Shown one piece after another: positions 11,880 to 23,400 of a DNA stretch of 64,000 bases. How positions within the stretch are numbered: the first letter of the stretch is position 1; every line of letters begins with the position of its first letter. The stretch comes from Manihot esculenta. Taxonomy: Eukaryota > Streptophyta > Magnoliopsida > Malpighiales > Euphorbiaceae. Made by a program: the position numbers and the translations under genes. The stretch is from the NCBI RefSeq assembly GCF_001659605.2, contig NC_035164.2, positions 3,985,870-4,049,869 of the forward strand, written 5' to 3'. The notes under the pieces were generated by a model that saw nothing but the letters and a program-made list of their open reading frames with translations, was not told the origin of the DNA and ran no database searches.

Positions 11880-13560
11880 TTTGGAATATTTTTTAGTGCC
11901 GTTTTAAAATGATTTCATTTTCCCGCTAGAATTTTCAAGCGTGTTGGAAATTTTTGGGTTTTGGCAAAATTATTAAGATATAGTTTTAGATATAAATTCC
12001 ATTTTCACAGTTTTAAATAAAATTAATATAGAATTTTAATTTAGCTTAAATTTTTTGAAAATAATAGAAAGCAAACCAAAACTTCTAAAATCATTTACAG
12101 GATCTCTTGTGCTTTGTTCCTTTAAAGGAGAGGAAGGAAAATAAATAAGAAAAAATATTTATTTTTTATTTTGATGTTTGGATAAGTAAAAGAATAAAAT
12201 AAAAATAATATTTATTTTTATAAAAAATAATTTCACATTTTCAATATAAAATTTTTATTTTTTTATTATTTTCTCTCTAATTTGAAAGAAAATAAAATTT
12301 ATTTTTTTCTCTTTTTTATTTTTCTCTCCTTTCTCAAATAATGTAAAGTGAAAATTCCCTCTTTTTTTCTACCATTTATTTTCCTCCCTCCCATTTAATC
12401 CATACCCAAACAAGGGATTAGGAAGAGTATATTGTACTTTAAGAGTTACTTAAGCATTGCAATTAGAACCATTAATAAGAATAATATTTTCTTAAATATA
12501 ATAATTAGAAAATATTTAAAATAATTTGAATATAATTTAGTTATAAAAATACTAAAATTGTTTTTCTTAATTTCAACACAAACTCTAAGTGATTTTAAAT
12601 CTACCATATAAATAGTCTAACGGTGTGTTAGAATTATTTGCAGACTATTAATTATAGATTCTATTGTTTCATAAAAAAATATTTTTCATTTTTTTAATAT
12701 TTAAAATGTTTAAAAAATTTAGTTAATAGAAAATATTTTTTTAATTAAAAAATTATTTTAAAAAAAAACTTCTTTCTTTTGAAATGATAAAATTATTTTT
12801 TACATTTTAAAATTTTTATTAAAGTCTTTATATATAAATTTATTAATAATTTTTTAATTAAAATTAAATAATAAAAAATAAATTAACTCATTAAAAAATA
12901 TTTAAAAAACCATTATTTATAAAAAAAAACATTTTTTAAATATAATTTATTTTCTGTAAATAAATAGAGGCGAAGTAATCATTCAAACTAAATGAGTTCC
13001 TACATCTATATTCAAACATAATTAATATTTTATCAAAAACCCTTTTGAGCCGTTAAATTAGTTAAAAGTAGTTTAAGCTATAGTCAAATAAAATGGTTCA
13101 TTTTAAATCCTATAACATTTTATTTTATAATAGTCTAATAAGCAGTTAAAATTTTTAAAAATAATTCAAAAAATTCAAAATTTAATCCAGTAGTTTAAAA
13201 AAATCCATAACCTAATACTGTTAAGTATTTGTTAAAAAAAAATAATATTAAACCTCCGTTTATTTGTTATAAATAATTTGTATTTAAAAAATATTTTTTG
13301 TGAAAAATATTTTTCAATAAAATAATTTATTTTATAATATTTAATTTTAATTAAAAAATAAAATATATTAGTAAATTTATATGTAAAGGTTTTAATAATA
13401 TGCTTAAATTATGAAAAATGACTTTTTGTTTTCAAAAAAAAATCATTTTTTTTTATCATATCTTAAATTTTCTTTGACTAGAAAAATATTTTTTATTTAT
13501 TAAAATTTTTAGTGTCCTAAATATCAAAAAATGTGTATTTTTTATAAAACAAATAGAGCC
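11880..13560. other. AT-rich gene-free DNA with a possible small foldback
   Basis: Very AT-rich sequence with no credible open frame. Bases 12126-12394 have imperfect inverted arms near the ends (left GGAAGGAAAATAAATA, right the complement of TTTATTTTCCTCC), as in small hairpin elements. No target-site duplication was established, so it is not called a transposon. Confidence 0.4.
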
Positions 13561-14087
13561 ACTTCTTTCCCTACATCTGTTATTAGTGAGATTCCTCTTA
13601 TCCCATCCATGTTCGCTCCTTCCTCCACGCTACTGTCTATATCTCCTTCCTCGTCTCCTTCTATTATGATTTACTCATGAGAGACATTGGGCCCTTCAAC
13701 ATCAGACTCTATTCCAACTTTGGGTGAGGTCCTTTCCACTTCTTCTCCTTCCAAACAGGTAAGTACTCATAATCCTTCTCAACCTCCTATCACTATTCAC
13801 TCATAATAATATTTTCAAACCAAAGAAACCTCTTGATTACATAGCTTTCTCGGTATCCACAGGTTCCCTTGTGACCCCTCATATATATACGCAAGCTATC
13901 AAATATGAAGAGTGGCGTGCTGTAATACGTGCCGAAATTGAGGCTCTTGCTCCCTATCAAACATAGTCTCTTTTTCTACCTTCTGGCTCACAAAATATTA
14001 TTGGATCCAAATAGGTGTTTCGTGTGAAATAGAAATCTGATGGCAGTATTGAACGCTTCAAAGGATGACTGATTGCCAAGGGGTTTT

Positions 14088-15580
14088 TGCAAGGAAACGA
14101 AGAGATTACTGCAACAAAAAACTACGCAGTGAAAAATAAAAATCTCTATTTTCTTTTCAGGATCCGAGTGCTTCGTTTAATTGGAAATGAAGGATAAGAG
14201 ACTAATCTTTTTTAGACTTGACAAAAAGAGACAGTTCTGGACTGATGGTGTTGCTTTCGAAATGAACACTCTTAATCATATCCACACGAACGTTTCCGTC
14301 TGGAGTGCTAGCTCTCTCAACGAATGGATAAACTCTGTGCTCCCTAATCCGCAATCCAGAAAAACGACCACTAAAAAAAACCTTTTTTTCCACAATTTAA
14401 AGAAGGTCTTTTATTTATTTTTCAATCTTTTCATTTTTCCACGCTTCTTTTCGTTTTTCCACGCTTCTTTTGGTAAAAGAGTTGGGTTCATAACCAACTA
14501 TCACAATCTCGCAGATACTCAAATATTTATGTGATTCTTCAAAAGGAAAAAAAAATTCTTTATCTGTAACAATTACAGATAGATTGCAGATATTTTAAAT
14601 ATTATTATCTTATAATAATAAATAATTAATATTAATAATAATAACATTTTTATTATTATTATTAATTATATTAAAAGGCTTTTAGCCCATTAATATGACA
14701 TAGCACATTAACGACGTTTTTTATCTGTAATAATTACAGATAGACTACAGATATTTTAAATATTATTATCTTATAATAATAAATAATTAATATTAATAAT
14801 AATAATATTTTTATTATTATTATTAATTATATTAACAAGCTTTTAGCCCATTAATATGACATAACACATTAACGACATTTTTTTTGTGTACGACTCAATA
14901 GGCTCACATTAATTGGCAATAGGCACATTCCCACAAGGCTCATAAATCATAAACGGCCTCTAGCAAGACATTATAACTATCCAATTAATATGAGGATCGA
15001 TAGTCCGATAAAGCCTAATAAATATAATATGTATTAATTCCTTTGTCACGATATATAGTTTGAACATAAGTCATAGTTAATGTCAAACTTATAATGTTCA
15101 AACTTATGATTTCTCGATCTCTAAATAGACTGATAAAATCAAATGATATTGATCACATTATCAATTTATTTGAGCACGGTCATGCATTTCTCAGTCTCAC
15201 TTATCAAGGGGCCCAGAAGATATCTCTCTCAAAAAGAAGAACAATCTCAAGTCAAAGGATTAAAACATAACTATCTTGAAATTCACTTATGACAACAACT
15301 CATGTAGTGATCTCAATGTGAATCCATCCAATAATTTGTTATCTAATAAGTATCTATAATTATTAATTTATATCAACATACACATAATTATCTCATGATT
15401 ATCAATCAATAATCATACTAATCATATTTTATTATTATCATCATAATAATAAGTAACCAAGGATGTTAATCATTATTATATAACATGCAAACAAATAATG
15501 ATAATAAAATATCTTTTACTAATAAACAAAATAACATACAAAAAGATCCAAGATAACAGCTTAGGGCAAATACACTAACA
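14088..15580 (-). mobile_element. Reverse solo LTR (1493 bp) inserted in the copia RT
   Basis: Bounded by TG at 14088 and CA at 15580, with the 5-bp direct repeat GTTTT at 14083-14087 and 15581-15585. Read on the minus strand it begins TGTTAGTGTATTTGCCCTAA, a typical start for plant copia LTRs, so its orientation is minus. No coding domain was recognised inside; the 117-residue open frame at 14181 resembles nothing and is judged a chance frame. Confidence 0.88.
14561..14882. repeat. Two-copy tandem repeat, period 161 bp
   Basis: Bases 14561-14721 and 14722-14882 are near-identical, each starting TATCTGTAA, running through a TTATTA-rich stretch and ending with CACATTAACGAC. The repeat lies wholly inside the reverse solo LTR. 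Confidence 0.85.
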
Positions 15581-15701
15581 GTTTTATCAATGCTCTGGTA
15601 TTGATTTCACCTTTACTTTCAGTCCAGTGGTCAAACCAACCACTAGCTGCCTCATTCTCACTCTTGTAGCTTTTTATAAATGACATCTCTATCAACTTAA
15701 T

Positions 15702-15773
15702 GTGAATAATGCTTTTCTTCAAGGAACTTTAGATTATGTGAATAATGCCTTTCTTCAAGGAACTTTAGATGAA
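15702..15773 (+). repeat. 36-bp in-frame duplication in the copia RT remnant
   Basis: The segment GTGAATAATGC...TTTAGAT occurs at 15702 and again at 15738. The offset of 36 bases adds 12 codons, so the peptide VNNAFLQGTLD is repeated without a frame change. Confidence 0.85.
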
Positions 15774-16959
15774 TATGTTTACATGCAGTAACCTCTTGGT
15801 TTTGTTGACCAACAATATCCCACCCATGTCTGCAAACTTTACAAGGCAATCTATAGTCTTCGCCGAGCTCCTTGGGCATGGTACAATGAATTCAGGAAGT
15901 TTATATGCTCGATCGGTTTTATTGGTTCCAAATCTGATGCATCTCTTTTCATAATGAATCAAGCTAACTATATTATCTTCCTCCTCTATGTGGATGATAA
16001 TTATATTGACAAGTTCCTCCACTATTAAGATTCATGAAGTCAATGCTGCCCTTGCTGCCTGCTTTTGTCTCAAAGACATGCAACCTCTTACATATTTCCT
16101 TGGTATTGAATTTTATCACACTCCTACTAGTTTCCTTCTATCTCAACAAAAGTATATTGCTGATTTTCTTCACCAGTTCAACATGTTGGATGACAAAGGT
16201 GTTAAAACCCCACTTGTTGTTTCTCAATCTCTTAAACTTGATGATGGCATCGCCCCTTCCGACCTAAAGCAGTAGCACCTAGCAGTTGGTGCCCTTTAAT
16301 ACCTTTCCATCACTTGGGCAGATATATAATTTGTTGTTAATAAATCAGCTCCATTCATGCATCGTCCCACTCATACATACTGGCAAGCCTGTAAACGAGT
16401 TATGTGCTACCTCAAATACACAACCACCTTTGGTCTCCAACTTGCACCCAGAGCCCCCTTTGAACTTGTGGCCTTCTTTGATTCTGATTGGAGTGGTAAT
16501 CCAGATGATATCTATTGGAGCTTATGTTTTATTCTTTGGGGGCTCTCCCATCAGCTGGTCCTCCAAAAAGCAAAGCACTGTTGCTCGCTCCTCAATTGAA
16601 GTCGAATGCAAGACTCTTGCCAACATTGCTGCTAAAACAAATTGGGTTGTTAATCTCCTTAAAGTGCTTCATCTCACTCTTACTACTGTTCCAACTATAT
16701 GATAACTTAGGGGCCATATTTCTCTCCCAAAATCCGGTTTTTCATAGTCGTATGAAGTATCTAGCTCTTGATTATCACTTTGCCTGCAAACAAGTTCGTG
16801 ACCATACACTTGTTGTTAAACATGTTCTGTCCTCTTTCCAACTTGCTGATTCTTTGACCAAGACAATACCTCCAACTACTTTCTTTTACCATCAGTCCAA
16901 GATAGGTGTTGTGGACTCACCCCTTATCTTGTGGGGGCATAATAAAGAAACCTGATATC

Positions 16960-17930
16960 ATACTCTCTGCATATTTTTCTCCTCACTCTCAGTTTTGATC
17001 TCTGCCAATTAATAATTCTAATCAGTCTTGATTTCAGTCAATCAGTGATTATAATCAACAATTGTAATTTATATTATTTTCATGTATTCACTGTACGAAC
17101 CTATATTTATAGCATTCTTCTGTAATGAAATAACATAACTTTTATAATTATACGATGATAAATTATAACAGGTTAGCAGATTATAAATTGACACATAAAA
17201 TAAATAACAAAATGTATCATATATATTTCAAATAAATAATAAATGTGTCATGAATATTTCAAATTGAAGTAACCAAGTCGATGTATAACATAACACAATT
17301 ATTAATATGTTATAAGTAGATTGACACAACTTTAATATGAATACAAATTAATCCAATGATAACTCTCTTTTTTTTTTTCTGTATTTATAGGTTGTCTTAA
17401 ATTCTTGCTCTACTCATCCTTTGTTATCTTTTTTTTTTTGTTTTTTTTTCTCATTATTAACTCTTCACTTAATTCATTCAAACGGAGTGTTAGAATTTAC
17501 GGAGTGGAGCGATAAAAGATATTTCCTCATTTTTATTGAAAATTCAAACATGTAAAAATATATTTTTTTCGTTTTATATTTTTTATTTACTTTACATATT
17601 TACATATATTAAAAATTATTTTTTATTAAATTTTTAATTATATTCATCTTACGTATTAAATTTTTATTAAATATTTAGAGATATTTTAAATATTTATCTA
17701 AAAAACTAATATTTAGTGAGATGTTATTTTAAAAGTAAAATAAATTAAATAGAGTTTTTTTTAAATGAGAAATTAAATTTATAATATATAAATTGATTAT
17801 TATAATTTTATTTAATTTTATCGTATTTTTTTAAAAAAATTAAAATATTTTTTAATATTTAATAAAATTTAATATTTTTAAATAATATAATTAAAAATAA
17901 TAAAAAATTATTAAAAAAAAAATTCACGCC
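16960..17930. other. AT-rich DNA between the copia remnant and ADF copy 2
   Basis: It may include the copia element's 3' end (a G-run GTGGGGGC at 16930 could be its polypurine tract), but no LTR pair was recognised. From about 17370 there are T-runs and low-complexity AT sequence. No gene is seen. Confidence 0.45.
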
Positions 17931-17992
17931 TCTCCGTTATGCAAGCTTCCCTTAAAAGAACAGACTTGAAACACTTTACTACTCTCCCCCCC

Positions 17993-18014
17993 CCTCTCTC
18001 TCTCTCTCTCTCTC
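17993..18014 (+). repeat. CT microsatellite in the ADF copy 2 leader
   Basis: A C-run followed by a CT run about 80 bases upstream of the second ADF start codon, matching the CT run at 378-398. Confidence 0.8.
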
Positions 18015-18091
18015 CATCAGTCCAGATACATTCCTCAAATTTCAATTTCTCTTTACTATTTTTATCTCATACGTCCGAGATTCCTTCAACC

Positions 18092-19961
18092 ATGGTCAGG
18101 CTCCTTTCTTTTTTAGTACCCTAATTTAATGTTCTGAAGTTGCATTTTAATGTCTTTTGATCTTTGATTTGTAATTGCCAGTGGTTACAGTTTCATTTTA
18201 TTCAATATCGATCCGATTTGCTGTTAATGTGGTTGCAGATCTTTCAATCTGATGTTGATTGAGCTATTTTACATGAAAAATGGCTTTATCTTTGGGTTTT
18301 TGCTTGGCTGTTTGGCGGATCTTTTTTGTTTTGATTCTGAATGCAGTGGTATAATTGAAAAAATTGAAAAAACAAAAATGTAGGTTTATTTATGGAGTAT
18401 CCTTAAATTGTACATTTGTCATGTTTGGAGAAAAAGGGGTTTATGGCGATAGTTTATGCACATAGATATAATATCCAATTTGCTGGAATTATTTTTGGAA
18501 ATACATATGGTTTGGTACCATTTCATCTTGTGGCCGATGGTTTTTAACTTATGATATGTAATGTTAATTTGATTAAACTTTGAAAAGTTGCAAGAATTTT
18601 TATGGTGATTGTTGATTGATTTTACAATCAAATGATAGGTGAGCATTGTTGTTGTTAGTTAATATTTTTCACTCAGTTTTATGTGAAGATATTTGGTATT
18701 CCTTTTTCAGTGTTAAATCTAGTTGATTACTGTTTGATTTTACACATCTAATGGCCAGTGGGTGTTATTAATTTCAGCTCATATTTTGACTTAGTTTGAA
18801 TAGAAAAATCTTTGCTCTTTCCCTTGAAGCTGGATTTGTTTTTGGCTTAGTATTATTAAATAGTGGGTTCTGTCACCATAATCCTTTGAATCTGCAATAT
18901 TTTTCTCTTTTATATTGTTTGATTTGATACTACCTTTCAAATGTTATTTGTGAAAATGGAAATTTTAAGCATTCAGCTTTGCTATGGACTCAATGGCTGA
19001 ATTAGTTTGCACCTGGAAGTTTTCCATGATTTTGAAAATCCATGTTGCAAGGTCTTTGGTTCAATTTTATAGAAATAGAATGTAATGGTGTTCAGTCAGT
19101 TAGTGTATTTGTGTGCATATAGGATTTCTATGAGATGTTTAGATATATAGTCGAACATAAAACCCCTATTGTATTGCTAATAGAAAGATGTGGATTAGGA
19201 GTTAGTACTGGGGGCCAGTGCATTTCAAACATATTTGATTGCTGTTTTACAAATGATAACTCCATGATACAGTTCATGGTACTAGCATGTCATCATGTAG
19301 AACCACATTGTGTAATTTGAATCCATCCCCTTAAAGAATCATGATGTTGTATCAGGGCATGGATTTTAGCAAATAACAGTATAGAGACCTTCAGGCAATG
19401 TATAAAATCTCACTTGCTGTCAATTTTCTTTCTATGTGCAGGCCAATGCAGCTTCTGGAATGGCTGTGCATGATGATTGCAAGCTAAAGTTTTTGGAGCT
19501 GAAGGCAAAACGAACTTACCGCTCCATAGTTTTCAAGATTGAGGAGAAGCAAAAGCAAGTTATTGTGGAAAAGCTTGGTGACCCGACCCAAAGCTATGAA
19601 GATTTTAGTGCAAGCCTACCAGCTGATGAATGCCGATATGCTGTTTATGATTTTGACTTTGTGACCGAAGAAAATTGCCAAAAGAGCAGAATTTTCTTCA
19701 TAGCGTGGTAATAACATATGCTAAATAGTCTGACTGCAAGCATGCTTACGTTCGTTTTTATGCCATTCCCTAACTATTGGTGTTTCTGTCAATTATTGTC
19801 TGCAAAGGTCTCCTGACACTTCAAGGGTGAGAAGTAAGATGATCTATGCAAGTTCTAAGGATCGGTTCAAGAGAGAACTAGATGGTATTCAGGTAGAGTT
19901 GCAGGCAACTGATCCAACAGAAATGGGCCTTGATGTCATTAAGAGCCGTGCCACTAAATAG
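18092..19961 (+). CDS. ADF: Actin-depolymerizing factor (ADF/cofilin), copy 2, three exons
   Basis: Exons are 18092-18094 (ATG only), 19442-19707 and 19808-19961, with GT/AG introns at exactly the same positions as copy 1, giving 140 residues. It differs from copy 1 at a handful of positions, for example Ser instead of Phe after AKRTYR, and ends RATK instead of RAS. Ser6 and the actin-binding helix are kept, so it should be a functional actin-severing ADF. The first introns of the two copies share long similar blocks (the stretch with TGGTTACAG, GATCCGATTT and TTTTACATGAAAA), so the duplication included the gene's 5' region. No defects were seen. It is probably expressed, but the sequence alone cannot show that. 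Confidence 0.95.
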
Positions 19962-20750
19962 AAATGTCCCATTTTCGCAGTCTTAAACGAAATGTTCATA
20001 GTTCATGGATGGTGAACCTGACTGAATTATGTTACTGGTTTGTTGTTTGAGTTTCACCTCATAGTCTTCTGTAATGGTTTCGATTATACTTTTATGATCT
20101 GCTGTGCACCGAACTTATATGCAGTGTGTTTCGTTATGGTCATGTTTACAATATATGATGTAGAGCGAACTTGTTGGCTTATATGGAAGGTAGAGCGATT
20201 TGAGGTTTGTATTTGCAAGATTGAAAATTGGTAATTTTCATCCAAAGTCATGTATTTAACTCCACAAACTCTAATTTACTTTCATTAAATTTCCTTTTAC
20301 CTTCCGTTAATATAAATAAAAAAATATATTTCTCTTTTTTTATCATTTATTTTTTTTTATGTTTATTCTCTTTCTTTTCAAGTAATTTTTATTTAAAATT
20401 ACTCAACTTTTATTATATTTTTAATTTGATCACTCAATTTTAATTTATTTCTTAAAATTTCTCAAATTTTAATTTTTTTATATTAAATCCCTTTTTACCT
20501 ATTAAATCTAGGTTAACATAAATAAAAAATATATTTTTCTCTCTTTCTTGTTATCCATTTTCTAGTTTTATTTTATATTTACTCTCTTTCATTTTATTTC
20601 TTTTTTTAATGTATTTACTTGCGAAATTGACTGATTATTAATTATTTTATTTTAATAATTTAATTAATATTTTATTTTTGAATCACATTAAAAAAATTTA
20701 TTAATGATAAAAATATTAATTAAATCAATTCTATATATTTCTTTGATTTT
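19962..20750. other. 3' flank of ADF copy 2, then AT-rich DNA
   Basis: The first ~250 bases resemble the 3' flank of ADF copy 1 (shared GTTCATGG and GAACCTGACTGAATTATGTTA), so the duplication extends past the stop codon. After 20230 the sequence is AT-rich and low complexity, without genes. Confidence 0.6.
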
Positions 20751-22520
20751 ATTAAAAGAGAAAGTTTCTAAGGCATTTAATGCTAGATTTCAAGGCAGGT
20801 ATATGTCAAGAGTGTTATTTCTGCTTCATAGAAAGTTTCCAAGGCATTTTCAGCCCAAGCCAAAGAGCTCGTAAGGATTAGAAAAACGTCCAAAAGCTCG
20901 CAAAGACATTTGATGCCAGAAAACATGCCAGGGCTGGAAAATGATCGAAAGTTCGTTAAGGCTAGAAAAGCCAAAGAGCTCATAAGGGCTAGAAAAACGC
21001 CCAAAAGTTTACAAAGGTATTTGATGCTAGAAAGCACGCTAGGGCTGAAAAATGTTAGGATGTTCATCAAGACTAGAAAAAGCTAAGAAGCTCATAAGGG
21101 TTAGAAAAATGCCTAGAAGCTCGCAAAGGCATTTGATGCCAGAAAAGCTCATAAAGGCTAGAACATGCCAGAAATTCGTCAAGGCTAGAAAAAGCCAAGG
21201 AGTTCATAAGGGCTAGAAAAACACCTGGAAGCTCGCAAAGGCATTTGATGCTAGAAAGCTCATAAGGACTAGAAAATACTGGAAGTTCGTCAAGGCTAGA
21301 AAAAGCCAAGGAGCTCATAAGGGCTAGAAAAACGTCCAGAAGCTTGCAAAAGCATTTGATGCTAGAAAGCTTACCAGGGTTAGAAAATGCCCAAAATTTC
21401 GTCAAGGCTAGAAAAGCCAAGGAGCTCATAAGGGCTAAAAAAACGCCAGAAAGCTCGCAAAGGCATTTGATGCCAGAAAACACGCCAGGGCTGGAAAATA
21501 CTCGAAAATTCATCAAGGCTAGAAAAAGTCAAGGAGCTCACAAGGGCTAGAAAAATGCTCGGAAACTCGCAAAGGCATTTGATGCTAGAAAGCTCATAAG
21601 GGCTGAAAAATGTCAGGAAGTTCGTCAAGACTAGAAAAAACCAAGGAGCTCATAAGGGCTAGAAAAATACATGGAAGCCTGTAAAGGCATTTGATGCCAA
21701 AAAGCTCACTAGGGCTAGAGAATGTTTAGAATCTCGTCAAGGCTAGAAAAGCCAAGGAGCTCATAAGGGCTAAAAAAACGCCAGAAAGCTCGCAAAGGCA
21801 TTTGATGCCAGAAAACACGCCACGGCTGGAAAATACTCGAAAATTCATCAAGGCTAGAAAAAGTCAAGGAGCTCACAAGGGCTAGAAAAATGCTCGGAAA
21901 CTCGCATAGGCATTTGATGCTAGAAAGCTCATAAGGGCTGAAAAATGTCAGGAAGTTCGTCAAGACTAGAAAAAACCAAGGAGCTCATAAGGGCTAGAAA
22001 AATTCATGGAAGCCTGTAAAGGCATTTGATGCCAAAAAGCTCACTAGGGCTAGAGAATGTTTAGAATCTCGTCAAGGCTAAAAAAAGCCAAGGAGCTCAT
22101 AAGGGCTAAAAAAACGCCAGAAAGCTCGCAAAGGCATTTGATGCCAGAAAACACGCCAGGGCTGGAAAATACTCGAAAATTCGTCAAGGCTAGAAAAAGT
22201 CAAGGAGCTTACAAGGGCTAGAAAAATGCTCGGAAACTCGCAAAGACATTTGATACTAGAAAGCTCGTAAAGGCTGAAAAATATCGGGAAGTTCGTCAAG
22301 GCTAGAAAAAACCAAGGAGCTCATAAGGGTTAGAAAAATGCATGGAAGCCTGTAAAGGCATTTGATGCCAAAAAGCTCACTAGGGCTAGAGAATGTCTAG
22401 AATCTCGTCAAGGCTAGAAAAAGCCAAGGAGCTCATAAGGGCTAAAAAATATCTGGAAGCTCGCAAAGGCATTTGATGCCAGAAGGCTCTTGGAATCTCG
22501 AGAAAGCCCAAAAGCATGCC
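20750..22520. repeat. Tandem array of ~112-bp units with a 336-bp trimer
   Basis: A unit containing GGAGCTCATAAGGGCTAGAA, GCTCGCAAAGGCATTTGATG and TTCGTCAAGGCTAGAAA recurs about every 111-113 bases, roughly 15 times. Anchor words fall at 20863, 20975, 21088, 21199, 21310, 21421, 21533, 21645, 21756 and onward. From 21421 three consecutive units repeat as a block (21421, 21756, 22092, 22428; spacing 335-336), a higher-order repeat. The repeated open frames here are by-products of the repeat. Confidence 0.93.
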
Positions 22521-23400
22521 AGGGCTGAAAAATGCCCGGAATCTTGTCAATGTATTATTATATCACTCAGATCAATTTTTGCCCAGACAATATCTTAAAC
22601 CTGATTGATCTGCAGGGTAAGCAAGGAAAAAGCAAGGGTATTATGCACCTAGCTCGGATAAATAAGCCAAATGACTCAGATCATGAAAACAACTGTCACT
22701 TCCGAATCTAAAAAATTAAAGACTAGCGGGGAACCTCTGATGCTACATGAGATTCGCCCAAAGTAAGTAATGAGTTATTACCATAAGATTAGGCCATGTG
22801 GCAAGGATCTGATAAACCAATACGTGGTTTCACCCATAGAAAGGAAGGTCCAGAAGACTATGGAACCCAAATTATAAAGAGAAAAGGAGACCCGAGCGCT
22901 TCAGGACAGGTCAACTTCAGGTTGGACAAGATTTGCCCTTATAACTTTAGGGCGAGACTCCATAAGGAAGTTACCGCTAACAACTACAATCTAGCAAATC
23001 CCCTTCACACCTTCGATCATGAGATTCCTGACCAATTAGCTGATGAAAATCCTTTACCGATGAGTCGTCCACATCATTATCGGATTATTAGGAAATACTA
23101 TATTTATACTCACATTCTTACATTATAAAAGGGGAACGATCATAGTGACAAATATATGGTATTCTGGAACACTACTCAAGTTCTAAGCAGTTTATTGCAT
23201 TTTCTCCATTTTTCAGTATACTGACTTAAATGTCAAAATGACTGTCGTGGGCATCCACCATCACCTTACATTCTCTTCTTTGCAAATTTAGCCGATTACA
23301 GCACAATTTCATTTCAATCACGTCATCAATTTAATTTCAGCAACAACAATTATATTCTCTCTTGACACTTGTATATATCAGCTAGAAATGTTATAAAACA
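22521..23400 (+). mobile_element. Tat-like Ty3/gypsy LTR/leader segment
   Basis: TATAAAA (23124-23130) is followed by GGTATTCTGGAACACTACTC, a leader, and then CTGACTTAAATGTC...GTGGGCATCCACCATCACC. That block (23220-23270) is the decayed form of a leader typical of Tat-lineage elements, and a reverse counterpart lies at 39320-39375. No gag or pol is attached, so this is probably a solo LTR or truncated end. Exact ends and target duplications were not found. The 110-residue frame at 22796 is not recognised. Confidence 0.6.

Larger units (their letters stand above)
13570..16955 (+). pseudogene. Decayed Ty1/copia pol (RT to RNase H), split by a solo LTR
   Basis: Translation shows the start of copia reverse transcriptase (EEWRAVIRAEIEAL, then IIGSK, DGSIERFK) near 13900-14080. 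After the interruption at 14088-15580 comes GIDFTFTFSPVVKP, then NAFLQGTLD, LYVDD (the YVDD active site near 15985), and RNase H with FDSDWSG and ARSSIEVE. The pol end SPLILWGH is near 16930. Frames change several times and stops occur throughout, so it is dead. The RT frame joins across the inserted LTR once one GTTTT copy is removed. The gag and integrase parts were not found. Flanking LTRs were not recognised. Confidence 0.88.

Noticed and set aside
12126..12394. MITE with terminal inverted repeats
   Set aside because: The arms are imperfect and AT-rich and no target-site duplication was found, so only a possible foldback is noted.
14181..14534. A 117-residue protein inside the reverse solo LTR
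   Set aside because: It lies on the strand opposite to the LTR, has low-complexity Phe/Lys runs and no known motif.
20783..22299. Repeated open frames with FSSLDEF or FFSPYELSS peptides, suggesting a repeat protein
   Set aside because: The 112-bp unit is not a multiple of three, frames are open on both strands, and identical peptides arise only because the 336-bp block is tandemly repeated.
20750..22520. CRISPR-like repeat array
   Set aside because: Units are contiguous and diverged along their whole length with no unique spacers, and the setting is a plant nuclear genome.
22796..23128. A 110-residue protein just before the Tat-like leader
   Set aside because: It overlaps the LTR promoter region including the TATA box, and no family was recognised.
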